Below are positions 8,022-15,886 of a DNA stretch of 64,000 bases, piece after piece. Positions within the stretch are counted from its first letter, which is position 1. The number at the start of each line of letters is the position of its first letter. Below the pieces are notes generated by a model. The model ran no database searches, was not told the DNA's origin, and saw only the letters and a program-made list of their open reading frames with translations. The translations under genes and the position numbers were made by a program. Source of the stretch: an uncultured Eubacteriales bacterium. Its GTDB lineage: Bacteria > Bacillota > Clostridia > Lachnospirales > Lachnospiraceae. Location: assembly GCA_949292795.1 (NCBI GenBank), contig CASFBR010000130.1, positions 1 to 64,000 of the forward strand, written 5' to 3'.

Positions 8022-8729
8022 ATGACACATCTGGATCAGGCATCGGAGGGACAGGATGTTTATTCACTCCGGGGAAGAGTCTTCAGACAGCTTAGGGCAG
8101 ATATTTTGTCCGGAAAATATAAGGATAACGAGGAGCTGCGGGAAAATACCATTGCCAAAGAATACGGTGTCAGCCGTACACCGGTGCGCGAGGCCATCCG
8201 TCAGCTTGAGCTTGAGGGGCTTGTAGTGACGGTTCCCAATAAAGGTGCCTATGTCAACAGCATCAAGCGCAAGGATGTGGAAGATATTTATGCCATCCGG
8301 GCGCTTCTTGAAGGGCTGTGCGCCCGGTGGGCGGCAAAAAATATGACGCAAAAGCAGCTTGAGGCTGTGGAGGAAATTTTGTTTATGACCCGTTATCATC
8401 TTGAAAACGGCCATTTTGAGCAGCTTTATGAGTATGACGGCAAGTTCCATGAGGCGCTTTACCGTGCCTGCGGCAGTCCGATCTTAAATCATCTGCTGAG
8501 CGATTTTCACGAATACATTCAAAATGTACGCCGGCGGGCATTAAAGGACCAGCAGCGGGCGCTTTTGTGCCAGGAAGAGCATGAGGCGATCCTTGAGGCC
8601 ATCAAAAAGCGCGATGAGGCTCTGGCGGCAGAGCTTGCCGGTATTCATATCAAAAACGCGGCTAAAAACATTATTGAAAAAAAACTGAACACCGAAAGCG
8701 TAAATGATACAAACAAATGTAAACCATAA
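8022..8729 (+). CDS. GntR-family regulator with FCD ligand domain, 235 aa
   Basis: The N-terminal winged helix reads LRADILSGKYKDNEELRENTIAKEYGVSRTPVREAIRQLELEGLVV (about residues 20-65), the GntR signature. The all-helical C-terminus (DVEDIYAIRALLEGLCARWAA, FHEALYRACGSPIL, EEHEAILEAIKKRDEALAAELAGIHI) is an FCD domain, which binds small carboxylates, often with a metal. ATG 8022 follows GGGAGC, 17 bases after the citrate synthase stop, so the two genes form an operon. The TTG at 8016 is a less likely start. The paired palindromes at 5121 and 6551 make it the probable local regulator of citrate and 2-oxoglutarate synthesis. Ligand unknown; a tricarboxylate is a reasonable guess. Confidence 0.9.
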   Translation: MTHLDQASEGQDVYSLRGRVFRQLRADILSGKYKDNEELRENTIAKEYGVSRTPVREAIRQLELEGLVVTVPNKGAYVNSIKRKDVEDIYAIRALLEGLCARWAAKNMTQKQLEAVEEILFMTRYHLENGHFEQLYEYDGKFHEALYRACGSPILNHLLSDFHEYIQNVRRRALKDQQRALLCQEEHEAILEAIKKRDEALAAELAGIHIKNAAKNIIEKKLNTESVNDTNKCKP

Positions 8730-8740
8730 TTTAAAATGAG

Positions 8741-8769
8741 TTGACATTTAGAAACCATTCCTTTATACT
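8741..8769 (+). promoter_or_regulatory. bioY promoter
   Basis: TTGACA (8741-8746), exactly 17 bases, TATACT (8764-8769). Transcription should begin near 8776, inside the palindrome that follows. Confidence 0.8.
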
Positions 8770-8838
8770 GATGTCGTGGCACGTCGTTCATTTGAAAATG
8801 AACGTTTTGGTACACGACATTTATGAAAGGAATGGTTT
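8752..8838. promoter_or_regulatory. nested 87-base palindrome over the bioY promoter and ribosome site
   Basis: Three pairs of arms share one centre near 8795: AAACCATTCCTTT (8752-8764) with AAAGGAATGGTTT (8826-8838); ATGTCGTG (8771-8778) with CACGACAT (8813-8820); GTTCATTT (8786-8793) with AAATGAAC (8796-8803). The outer right arm holds the bioY ribosome site and runs into seven T's. The outer left arm overlaps the -10 box, so it is present only in RNA that reads through from upstream. Confidence 0.85.
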
Positions 8839-8842
8839 TTTT

Positions 8843-9418
8843 ATGTGGAAAGTAAAAGCGGCCGCTGCCGGCCGCAAAAAAACGCATTCATCCGGCAGCC
8901 GCACTGCAGCCGCAGACCTTGTGCTGTGCGGGCTTTTTGCGGCGCTGACTGCGGTGTGCTCTCAGATACAGATTCCCCTGCCGATGATCCCGGTCAATCT
9001 GGCTTTATTTGGCGTACATCTGTGCGGCGCTTTGCTTGGCGCAAAATATGGTACGCTTTGCATGGTGGTCTATGTGCTTTTGGGGCTTGCCGGACTTCCG
9101 CTATTTGCCGGCTTTATGGGCGGCGTAGGGACGCTGTTTGGGAAAACCGGCGGTTATATCATCGGCTATATACTGGATGCGCTGGTGGTTGGCCTGATCG
9201 TGCGCCGGTGGGGCAGCAGCTTTTTTAAATGCTGTGTGGCGATGATTACCGGCCTTGCTGCCTGCTATACATTTGGAACGCTGTGGTTTATGTATATTAC
9301 CGGCATGGGACTGTGGGTCAGCCTGACGTACTGTGTTTTTCCGTTCCTTGCCGGTGATGCGGTCAAAATCGCATTAGCTGCGGCGCTGACCGGACGGCTT
9401 AAAAAAGTCCTTGGATAA
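8843..9418 (+). CDS. bioY: BioY biotin transporter substrate-binding subunit, 191 aa
   Basis: The S-component of an ECF-type biotin importer. After a basic N-terminus of about 20 residues come about six membrane helices. BioY landmarks are PLPMIPVNLALFGVHLCGALLG, YVLLGLAGLPLFAGFMGGVGTLFGKTGGYIIGY and the C-terminal LAGDAVKIALAAALTGRL. ATG 8843 follows GAAAGGA (8825-8831); an upstream in-frame start would lie inside the palindrome. Energy-coupling subunits (EcfA/A'/T) are not in the window and are probably shared. It has its own promoter and a large hairpin leader, and sits convergent with the lacI-type gene. Confidence 0.93.
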   Translation: MWKVKAAAAGRKKTHSSGSRTAAADLVLCGLFAALTAVCSQIQIPLPMIPVNLALFGVHLCGALLGAKYGTLCMVVYVLLGLAGLPLFAGFMGGVGTLFGKTGGYIIGYILDALVVGLIVRRWGSSFFKCCVAMITGLAACYTFGTLWFMYITGMGLWVSLTYCVFPFLAGDAVKIALAAALTGRLKKVLG

Positions 9419-9458
9419 GCGGCCGCACGGCTTACGCTGCACCGGTGCTTTTGCGCCG

Positions 9459-10490
9459 TTAGTGCTGTACCGGCGGCTTTGCGCAGCTATCGCGCTTTGC
9501 GATGTAGAAGGGCAGGATCGTCTTGATGGGGAGCTTGTGGCCGCCTTTAAGCCGGTCAATGAGAATCCGGGCGGCACATTTTCCAAGCTCATCCAAAGGG
9601 ATATGGATGCTTGTAAGCATTGGCGTGAGATACTGATCCGTTTCAATATCATCGACCCCGATGATGGAAATGTCCTCAGGGATACGTCTGCCGCGTTCTT
9701 TAAAGGCGCGCATGGCGCCGATGGCCGTATTATCATTGGCACAGAAAACCGCTGTGATGTCTGAGCCCATATCCATGAGCATATTGGCGGCCTTATATCC
9801 GCCGTCGGCAGTCTGGCGGACATTGACGCAGTTTCTCTGCCGGAACGAAAGACTGAGCTTTTCAAGCGCCTGACGGTAGCCCTTGTAGCGGATTTCATTA
9901 TCCTGAGCGCCGATATAACCGATTTTTGTATGGCCAAGCTCATGCAGATAATAGACCGCAGCCTTGGCAATTTCCCCGCCGCAGCAGATCACCTGGTCAA
10001 ATTTTGTGTCGCCGGGATTTAAGCCAACATACATGACAGTAGTGCCGGGCTGAGAAAGAAACTGAAAAAGCTTCTGATCATAGCGCCCGAGAACCACAAC
10101 GCCGTCCACATTCAGGGCTGCGATGCGGGAAACTGTGGCGGGATTTGAAAAATCAAGTGAAGTAAAGGAATATTTCAGATAATAATTGCTCTTAAAAAGC
10201 TCCTGTTCGATCGCTTTGGCAATGTGGGAAAAGAAAAAGTCGGTCGCCATGGAGTCGGTTCTTGCGTAAATAATCGCAATCGTTTTGGGTTCAGCCGCAG
10301 GTATTTGCGTTTGGACCCCTTTTTTTAGCTCCTGCGCGGTACGGTTGGGAACATAGCCGTTTTTCCGGACGATCTCCCAGATGCGCTCGGCAACCTCGGG
10401 ACTGGCGGCGTTAGGTTTTTTTTGATTGATTACCCGGGAAACGGTGGAAATCGAAACGTGGGCCTGCTCGGCAATTTCTTTCAGCGTCAT
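9459..10490 (-). CDS. LacI-family transcriptional regulator, 343 aa
   Basis: The N-terminal LacI helix-turn-helix is MTLKEIAEQAHVSISTVSRVINQ with the hinge RTAQELKKG near residue 55. A periplasmic-binding-protein-like effector domain follows from about residue 72 (TIAIIYARTDSMATDFFFSHI, VDGVVVLGRYD, GYIGAQDNEIRYKGYRQAL, AVFCANDNTAIGAMRAF, DDIETDQYLTPMLTSIHIPLDELG). ATG 10490 has an ideal AAAGGAGG. It is transcribed divergently from the nagB-like gene. The matching sites at 10547 and 14134 point to control of the sugar cluster and of itself. The effector is probably the sugar phosphate processed by that cluster. Confidence 0.93.
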   Translation of the reverse strand: MTLKEIAEQAHVSISTVSRVINQKKPNAASPEVAERIWEIVRKNGYVPNRTAQELKKGVQTQIPAAEPKTIAIIYARTDSMATDFFFSHIAKAIEQELFKSNYYLKYSFTSLDFSNPATVSRIAALNVDGVVVLGRYDQKLFQFLSQPGTTVMYVGLNPGDTKFDQVICCGGEIAKAAVYYLHELGHTKIGYIGAQDNEIRYKGYRQALEKLSLSFRQRNCVNVRQTADGGYKAANMLMDMGSDITAVFCANDNTAIGAMRAFKERGRRIPEDISIIGVDDIETDQYLTPMLTSIHIPLDELGKCAARILIDRLKGGHKLPIKTILPFYIAKRDSCAKPPVQH

Positions 10491-10511
10491 TGAAAAACCT
10501 CCTTTGAAAAT

Positions 10512-10540
10512 ATTATAAAAGCTTTGATGTAAAATAGCAA
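10512..10540 (-). promoter_or_regulatory. lacI-type gene promoter
   Basis: On the minus strand TTGCTA (10540-10535), 17 bases, TATAAT (10517-10512). The operator-like site at 10547 lies six bases beyond the -35 box. Confidence 0.7.
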
Positions 10541-10546
10541 TAGGAA

Positions 10547-10563
10547 ATGATAACGTTTGCCTA
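10547..10563 (+). promoter_or_regulatory. LacI-type operator between lacI and nagB-like genes
   Basis: The site TGATAACGTTTGCCTA is centred on AACGTT. It shares AACGTTTGCCTA exactly with the site at 14134 before the ABC operon. It lies outside both flanking promoters (upstream of each -35), a position better suited to activation or looping than to simple blocking. Confidence 0.65.
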
Positions 10564-10601
10564 AAAAAACGAAAAAATACGCAAATTTTTTGTGCGAACT
10601 A

Positions 10602-10630
10602 TTGAATTCGGATATATTCGAGGGTATAAT
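10602..10630 (+). promoter_or_regulatory. promoter of the nagB-like/nagA/aldolase operon
   Basis: TTGAAT (10602-10607), 17 bases, TATAAT (10625-10630), with the first start codon 26 bases downstream. Confidence 0.75.
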
Positions 10631-10655
10631 CAAAATCAAAGAAAGGGTGATATGT

Positions 10656-11480
10656 ATGGGACATGATTATTATCAGTATTCCAGGGAAGAGCTTCTTGGC
10701 AATGGCCCCAAATTGCCGCTGATCGTGATGAAGGACAATGAGGCTGTGTTTCGCTCGATCGCAGAAGAGATGGCCGATGAAATCGAAAAACACAATAAAG
10801 CCGGAGAAAAGACCGTATTTATCTGTCCGGTAGGCCCGGTGGGGCAGTACCCGTATTTTGTGGAGCTTGTCAATACGCGCGGCATCAGCCTGAAAAATGT
10901 ATGGTTTATTAACATGGACGAATATCTGGATGATAACCGCCAGTGGATCGATATAAATCATCCGCTAAGCTTCCGCGGCTTTATGCAGCGTGTCGTTTAC
11001 AGCCAGATTTTGCCGGAGCTTGTTATGCCGGAAGAACAGCGCGTATTTCCGGACCCGGAGCATCCCGAGGAGGTCGGAGCGCTTATTGAGCGCCTTGGCG
11101 GTGTGGACATTGCCTTTGGCGGGATCGGCATTAACGGCCATGTCGCTTTTAATGAGGCGGATGCGTCGCTTTCTGCGGAAGAATTTCTGGCACAAAAGAC
11201 CCGGGTGCTTAAGATTTCCCAGGAAACCCGCGCAGCCAACGCGATCGGTGATTTTAATGGTGCATTTGAGGATATGCCGCATTATTGTGTGACGATTGGA
11301 ATGTATGAGATCGCTCATGCCCGCAGAATCCGTCTTGGATGCTTTAGAGGCTGGCACCGGGCGGTTGTGCGCCGCGCGGCATACGGCCAGCGCACATCAG
11401 ATTTTCCGGTATCTTTACTGACAGATCATCCCGACATCTGCTTAAAGACAACGGAATTTGTGGCGTCATTGGAGGATTGA
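10656..11480 (+). CDS. NagB-like sugar-phosphate isomerase/deaminase paralogue, 274 aa
   Basis: Belongs to the glucosamine-6-phosphate isomerase/6-phosphogluconolactonase superfamily: INMDEYLDD (Asp88, equal to the catalytic Asp72 of E. coli NagB) and FGGIGINGHVAFNEA with His162 and Glu167. Two features are odd. The residue two before that His, Asp141 in E. coli, is Asn160 here. The N-terminal phosphate loop, normally TGGTP, reads GPVGQYP, and the C-terminal GxxKA region reads FRGWHRAV. So the fold is clear but classical GlcN6P deaminase activity is in doubt. The start at 10656 follows GAAAGGGTGA; the longer upstream frame includes the promoter. First gene of a tight operon, four bases before nagA. 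Confidence 0.8.
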   Translation: MGHDYYQYSREELLGNGPKLPLIVMKDNEAVFRSIAEEMADEIEKHNKAGEKTVFICPVGPVGQYPYFVELVNTRGISLKNVWFINMDEYLDDNRQWIDINHPLSFRGFMQRVVYSQILPELVMPEEQRVFPDPEHPEEVGALIERLGGVDIAFGGIGINGHVAFNEADASLSAEEFLAQKTRVLKISQETRAANAIGDFNGAFEDMPHYCVTIGMYEIAHARRIRLGCFRGWHRAVVRRAAYGQRTSDFPVSLLTDHPDICLKTTEFVASLED

Positions 11481-11484
11481 TGCG

Positions 11485-12630
11485 ATGAGAACATGGATTA
11501 CCGGAGGGATGGTTTATGTATCCGGACAGATGCGGCCTGCCAGTGTGCTCATGGAAGGCGGCAGGATCAAGGCGCTTGAAGAAACGGCAAAGCCTGGCCC
11601 GGACGATGCCGTTTATGACGCAAACGGCGCCTATGTTGTGCCTGGTTTTATCGATATTCATACCCACGGCGGCTTTGGCGTGGATGTCAACGCGGCCGGC
11701 CGCAGTGATTTTGAAAAAATCGGCCATTTTTTTGCAGCCTGCGGGACAACATCCTGGCTCTGTTCGATCCTGACGGACACAAAGGAACAGACATTAAAGT
11801 GTATCAGTGAAGCCCGGGCACATCAAAAGGCGCATAAAAACTGCGCAGAGCTTCTTGGAATCCACCTGGAAGGGCCGTTTCTCTCCTCTGAGTATAAGGG
11901 CGCGATGCCGGAATATCTGTTAAAAACGCCGGATATAAAGCTGCTTAAAGAATATCAGGAAGCGGCGGAAGGCAATATCCGCTATATTACCGTATCTCCG
12001 GAGGTTGCGGGCGTGTGTGAGGCAATCCCGGATATGAGAGCGCTTGGGATGACCGTAGCCATCGGCCATTCCGGTGCGGATTACGAGACGGCCTGGCGCT
12101 GCATCCGAAACGGCGCGGCCGCTTCGACGCATACAATGAATGCTATGAAGCTGATGCATCAGCATTTTCCGGCGATTATGGGCGCAGTGCTGGAATCGGA
12201 TATTTACTGTGAGGCCATCTGTGACGGACGGCATCTGCATCCGGGGACGGTGCGCTTTCTTATAAAAATGAAAGGCATTGACCGTATGGTTGCCATTACC
12301 GATTCGATCATGGCGGCAGGGCTTCCGGACGGCAGCTATAAGCTTGGCGTCAATGACGTTGTGGTGAAGGACGGCGATGCAAAGCTTAAGGACGGCACCC
12401 GCGCCGGAAGTACGCTTACGACCGGGCAGGCGCTGAAAAATATCATTCGTTTTACCGGGCTGACGCTGGCCCAGGTGCTGCCGATGCTTACGATCAATCC
12501 GGCGCGCTTAATCGGCGCAGACAAAAAAATCGGCAGCCTGACGCCGGGCAAGGATGCCGATGTTGTGATTCTTGATGAAAGCTATAATGTAAAGGATACC
12601 TTTGTCAAGGGCGTGCGCATTATCCGCTAG
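11485..12630 (+). CDS. nagA: N-acetylglucosamine-6-phosphate deacetylase, 381 aa
   Basis: An amidohydrolase that removes the N-acetyl group of GlcNAc-6-phosphate. Metal and catalytic motifs are intact: FIDIHTHGGFGVDVN (His59, His61), HLEGPF, AIGHSGADYE, STHTMNAMKLMHQ, DGRHLHP and the catalytic Asp in TDSIMAAGLPDGSYKLG. The length matches NagA. It starts four bases after the nagB-like stop with GGAGG inside the upstream gene, so translation is likely coupled. The aldolase gene follows after 41 bases. Its intact active site contrasts with the altered NagB-like partner. Confidence 0.92.
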   Translation: MRTWITGGMVYVSGQMRPASVLMEGGRIKALEETAKPGPDDAVYDANGAYVVPGFIDIHTHGGFGVDVNAAGRSDFEKIGHFFAACGTTSWLCSILTDTKEQTLKCISEARAHQKAHKNCAELLGIHLEGPFLSSEYKGAMPEYLLKTPDIKLLKEYQEAAEGNIRYITVSPEVAGVCEAIPDMRALGMTVAIGHSGADYETAWRCIRNGAAASTHTMNAMKLMHQHFPAIMGAVLESDIYCEAICDGRHLHPGTVRFLIKMKGIDRMVAITDSIMAAGLPDGSYKLGVNDVVVKDGDAKLKDGTRAGSTLTTGQALKNIIRFTGLTLAQVLPMLTINPARLIGADKKIGSLTPGKDADVVILDESYNVKDTFVKGVRIIR

Positions 12631-12671
12631 GCGCGCCTGAAAAACAGGAGAAATCCGGGAAGGAGAACAGT

Positions 12672-13832
12672 ATGCCATTAATCCCATTAAGACCATTACT
12701 GGAAACCGTCGATCAATATCATTTTGCTCAGGGCGCTTTTAATGTAAATGCCGTCGCTCAGGCAAAGGCGGCCATTGAAGTTCATGAAATGTTCCGTTCT
12801 GCCGCGATCTTACAGGGCGCGGACTTAGCCAACGGCTTTATGGGCGGGCGCACGGATTTTGCCAATGCGACACTGGAGGATAAGAAGATCGGCGCGCGCA
12901 ATATTGCCAATGCCGTTCGGCAGTTTGCAAAAAATTCCCCGATCCCTGTGGTGCTGCATCTGGATCACGGGCGGGATTTTGATTCCTGCAAGGCGGCCAT
13001 TGAGGGCGGCTATACATCCGTAATGATCGACGGCTCGTCGCTTCCATTTGATGAAAACGTGGAGCTGACCAGGGAGGTTGTCAAATATGCCCATGCCCGG
13101 GGCGTTTCAGTAGAAGGTGAGCTTGGCGTTTTAGCCGGCGTAGAAGATCATGTATTTGCCGCAAATTCAACCTATACAAACCCGCTCAAGGCTGTGGAAT
13201 TTTTTAAAAAGACCGGCTGCGATGCGCTGGCGATTTCTTACGGGACGATGCACGGCGCTTCCAAGGGCAAGGATGTGAAGCTGCGCCGGGAAATTCCCAT
13301 TGCCATTAAAGAGTGCCTGATGCACGAAAATATTTTTGGCGTTCTTGTATCGCACGGCTCCTCCACAGTGCCGAAATACATTGTGGATGAAATCAATGCC
13401 CTCGGCGGAAATATCCAAAACGCCCACGGCATTTCCATTGATGAGCTTAAGAGCGCGATCCCATGCGGCATCGGAAAGATCAATGTCGATACGGATATAC
13501 GTCTGGCCGTGACAAGGAACATGAAAGAATTTTTCAGAGATCATCCGGATATGCAGGACAGTCCCTCCATCGGAGGCGTTTACCGGCTGCTGGAAGAAAA
13601 GCGCACCCAGTTTGATCCGAGAGCATTTTTCCCGCCAATCATGGATACGGTGATGTACGGCAATATCCCGGATCATGATGTGGCAGAGCTTATGTCTGTT
13701 GTGGAAAAGGGCGTCAAGGAAGCAATCGGTACATTGATCGTGGAGTTTGGCTCCTACGGGAAAGCGCCCCTTGTAAAGCAGCTGACACTGGAAGACATGC
13801 GCGAACGGTACAAAAACGAAAAAAATGCCTGA
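12672..13832 (+). CDS. class II fructose-bisphosphate aldolase-family protein, 386 aa
   Basis: Zinc-dependent aldolase fold. VVLHLDHGRDFDSC (about residues 95-108) gives the catalytic Asp and a zinc His. VEGELGVLAGVEDHVF, SYGTMHGASKG and KINVDTDIR are the other class II landmarks. The phosphate/zinc loop normally written HGGSG appears as SHGSSTV. At 386 aa it is about 70-100 residues longer than the short class IIA/B enzymes, with extra helices after NVDTD. Cleavage of a ketose 1,6-bisphosphate or 1-phosphate into DHAP plus an aldehyde is the family role; the exact substrate is not fixed. AGGAG precedes ATG 12672. Last gene of the nagB-like operon. Confidence 0.85.
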   Translation: MPLIPLRPLLETVDQYHFAQGAFNVNAVAQAKAAIEVHEMFRSAAILQGADLANGFMGGRTDFANATLEDKKIGARNIANAVRQFAKNSPIPVVLHLDHGRDFDSCKAAIEGGYTSVMIDGSSLPFDENVELTREVVKYAHARGVSVEGELGVLAGVEDHVFAANSTYTNPLKAVEFFKKTGCDALAISYGTMHGASKGKDVKLRREIPIAIKECLMHENIFGVLVSHGSSTVPKYIVDEINALGGNIQNAHGISIDELKSAIPCGIGKINVDTDIRLAVTRNMKEFFRDHPDMQDSPSIGGVYRLLEEKRTQFDPRAFFPPIMDTVMYGNIPDHDVAELMSVVEKGVKEAIGTLIVEFGSYGKAPLVKQLTLEDMRERYKNEKNA

Positions 13833-13855
13833 TAATTTTCGGAAAAACTTTTCTA

Positions 13856-13888
13856 GGGCAGAGCATAAAAGCTCTGCCCTGTTTTTTT
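13856..13888 (+). terminator. intrinsic terminator after the aldolase gene
   Basis: A perfect nine-base stem GGGCAGAGC (13856-13864) with GCTCTGCCC (13871-13879), then TGTTTTTTT. Confidence 0.95.
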
Positions 13889-14133
13889 ATATACATTTTC
13901 TCTGAAAAATAAAAATACCATAAAAAACCGTCAGAAAAAACAGGGGATAAGCTCAGAAAATATTGAAAAATAAAAGCTTTTTTGACGGTGCCGCACCGGC
14001 GAAAAACTGCGAAAATCACGCGCGTTTCAGATGTTTTGCTTAATTTTACATAGCTGAAATGTACAAAATATACAATAAAATGCGGATTTATAAGAAAAAT
14101 AATCGGCGAAATAAAGAGAATGTTGCATTGTAA
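13889..14133. other. AT-rich intergenic stretch, no gene seen
   Basis: No open frame with a ribosome site and no clear RNA fold. It contains runs of A and T and leads into the operator and promoter of the ABC operon. Confidence 0.6.
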
Positions 14134-14149
14134 TGCAAACGTTTGCCTA
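14134..14149 (+). promoter_or_regulatory. LacI-type operator before the ABC operon
   Basis: TGCAAACGTTTGCCTA is a near-perfect palindrome (GCAAACGTTTGC) and shares AACGTTTGCCTA with the site at 10547. It also resembles a CcpA cre site, with mismatches at the ends. It lies eight bases upstream of the -35 box. Confidence 0.7.
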
Positions 14150-14157
14150 ATAATATG

Positions 14158-14185
14158 TTGAAAAGAAAAAAGATTATGTTATGAT
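14158..14185 (+). promoter_or_regulatory. promoter of the ABC/PFK/TIM/LarA/PGI operon
   Basis: TTGAAA (14158-14163), 16 bases, TATGAT (14180-14185). The leader to the first ATG is about 95 bases. Confidence 0.6.
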
Positions 14186-14288
14186 GATTATACAAAATAA
14201 ATAAAACGCATGGGAGATTGGAATTGGTTTCCACGCAAAACACAGGCGGAAGACAGGCTTCCGCAGAAAGAAGGTTGGAGGTTACACT

Positions 14289-15077
14289 ATGGGCAAGAAA
14301 AAGAAAAATGACTTTGTCAGTAAGATTCCAAAAGGCGTATGGCTGCTGATTTCCCTGATCGTGGCATTGATCGTGTGGACACTTTTGTCCTTTGGAAAAA
14401 GCACGGGCCGTGTATTTCCAAATGCGATCGTTGTCGCAAAGTCCATCGGAACGATGATCGAGCGGGGGCTGCTTTTTGAAGATATTAAAAGCAGTTTGAT
14501 CTCTGTGATCGCCGGTTTTGCAATCGGTTTTGTCACTTCAATTCCAGTGGCGTTCCTGATGGCCTGGTACCGGCCGGTCCGTTTCATTTTGGAACCATGG
14601 ATACAGTTCATCCGAAACATTCCGCCGCTGGCTTATGTTCCGCTGGTCGTCATCGGCGTTGGTGTCGGAAGAACGCCTCAGATCATCGTCATCTGGCTGG
14701 CAACCTTCCTTATTATGACGGTCACGGTATTCCAGGGCGTCATTAATGTGGATGAGACGCTGATCAAGGCAGCCCGTGTGCTGGGGGCTAATGATGTGAA
14801 CCTGTTTATAAAGGTGATCTTCCCGGCAACCACTCCATTTATCATCACAGCAGTGCGGCTTGGTATTTCCACAGCATTGACGACATTGATCGCAGCAGAA
14901 TCAACCGGAGCAATGGCCGGTCTTGGTATGAGAATCAAGGCATTGTCCAACTCCTATGAGACACAGCCGATGCTTTTATACATTATTATTATCGGTGTGA
15001 TCGGTATGGCGGCAGAAAAAATTCTTAAAGTAGTGGAAAGGAAGTTAACGGGATGGCAGGAAAAGAGGGAAATATAA
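14289..15077 (+). CDS. ABC transporter permease of the SsuC/TauC/NrtB type, 262 aa
   Basis: The inner-membrane channel subunit. About six hydrophobic helices are visible, beginning at VWLLISLIVALIVWTLLSF. The cytoplasmic EAA loop is ETLIKAARVLGANDVNLFIKVIFPA (about residues 157-181), which contacts the ATPase. The family imports sulfonates, taurine, nitrate or vitamin precursors rather than typical sugars. GGAGG precedes ATG 14289. The 3' end overlaps the ATPase gene by 25 bases, so translation is coupled. First gene of an operon that continues with sugar-phosphate enzymes, which is an unexpected pairing. Confidence 0.9.
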   Translation: MGKKKKNDFVSKIPKGVWLLISLIVALIVWTLLSFGKSTGRVFPNAIVVAKSIGTMIERGLLFEDIKSSLISVIAGFAIGFVTSIPVAFLMAWYRPVRFILEPWIQFIRNIPPLAYVPLVVIGVGVGRTPQIIVIWLATFLIMTVTVFQGVINVDETLIKAARVLGANDVNLFIKVIFPATTPFIITAVRLGISTALTTLIAAESTGAMAGLGMRIKALSNSYETQPMLLYIIIIGVIGMAAEKILKVVERKLTGWQEKREI

Positions 15078-15844
15078 AAGTCAGCATCCAGGGCGTCGAG
15101 AAAAAGTATAAGGTGCGCAATGGTGAGGTCACCGCTTTAAGCGGAATTGATTTTGATATTAAAGAAAACGAGTTCATCTGTGTCATCGGTCCTTCCGGAT
15201 GCGGGAAATCAACATTATTAAACATCATCGCCGGTCTGCTTGAGCCCACGGCAGGCAGGGTGCTCGTGGACGGCAGGGAGGTTCACGGTACAGGTATCGA
15301 CCGGGGCGTTGTGTTCCAGCAGTATGCTCTGTTCCCGTGGCTGACCGTGCGCAAGAACGTTGAATTTGGCCTGAAGCTTAAAGGGCTTGGAAAGAAGGAA
15401 CGGGAAGAGGTCGCCAATAAATATCTTAAGATGGTTGAGCTTGAAAAATTTGCGAATTCTTACCCGAAGGAGCTCTCCGGCGGTATGAAGCAGCGCGTGG
15501 CGATTGCAAGGGCTTATGCAATGAACCCGTCGGTGCTGCTTATGGATGAGCCGTTTGGAGCGCTGGATGCACAGACGCGCACCCAGCTTCAGACAGAGCT
15601 TTTAAGAACGTGGGAGGAAGAGCATAAAACATGCTTCTTTGTCACCCATGATATTGAAGAAGCGATCGTGCTGGCCACCCGCGTGGTGATTATGAGCGCC
15701 CGGCCGGCCCGGATTAAGGAGGTTGTAGACATCGACATTCCATATCCGAGAGATCAGGAGACAAAGATGAGCGATCGTTTTATTGAACTTAAAAACCATA
15801 TCTGGAGCCAGGTATATCAGGAATATCTGGCAGTGCGCAAGTAA
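15053..15844 (+). CDS. ABC transporter ATP-binding protein, SsuB/TauB type, 263 aa
   Basis: All nucleotide-binding motifs are present: Walker A GPSGCGKST (about residues 45-53), Q-loop VFQQYALFPW, signature LSGGMKQR, Walker B VLLMDEPFGALD and the switch His in FVTHDIEEA. FGALDAQTR and the C-terminal IDIPYPRDQ stretch are typical of the sulfonate/taurine/nitrate group. It overlaps the permease gene and precedes the binding protein by 42 bases. It powers import through the permease at 14289. Confidence 0.95.
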   Translation: MAGKEGNIKVSIQGVEKKYKVRNGEVTALSGIDFDIKENEFICVIGPSGCGKSTLLNIIAGLLEPTAGRVLVDGREVHGTGIDRGVVFQQYALFPWLTVRKNVEFGLKLKGLGKKEREEVANKYLKMVELEKFANSYPKELSGGMKQRVAIARAYAMNPSVLLMDEPFGALDAQTRTQLQTELLRTWEEEHKTCFFVTHDIEEAIVLATRVVIMSARPARIKEVVDIDIPYPRDQETKMSDRFIELKNHIWSQVYQEYLAVRK

Positions 15845-15886
15845 CAAAGCGTTTTTAAAACGATTTTTTATGAGGAGGAATTGAAT

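Noticed and set aside
8752..8838. BirA operator before bioY
   Set aside because: The palindrome does not resemble the TTGTTAAC/GTTAACAA type expected for BirA, so no biotin repressor is assigned.
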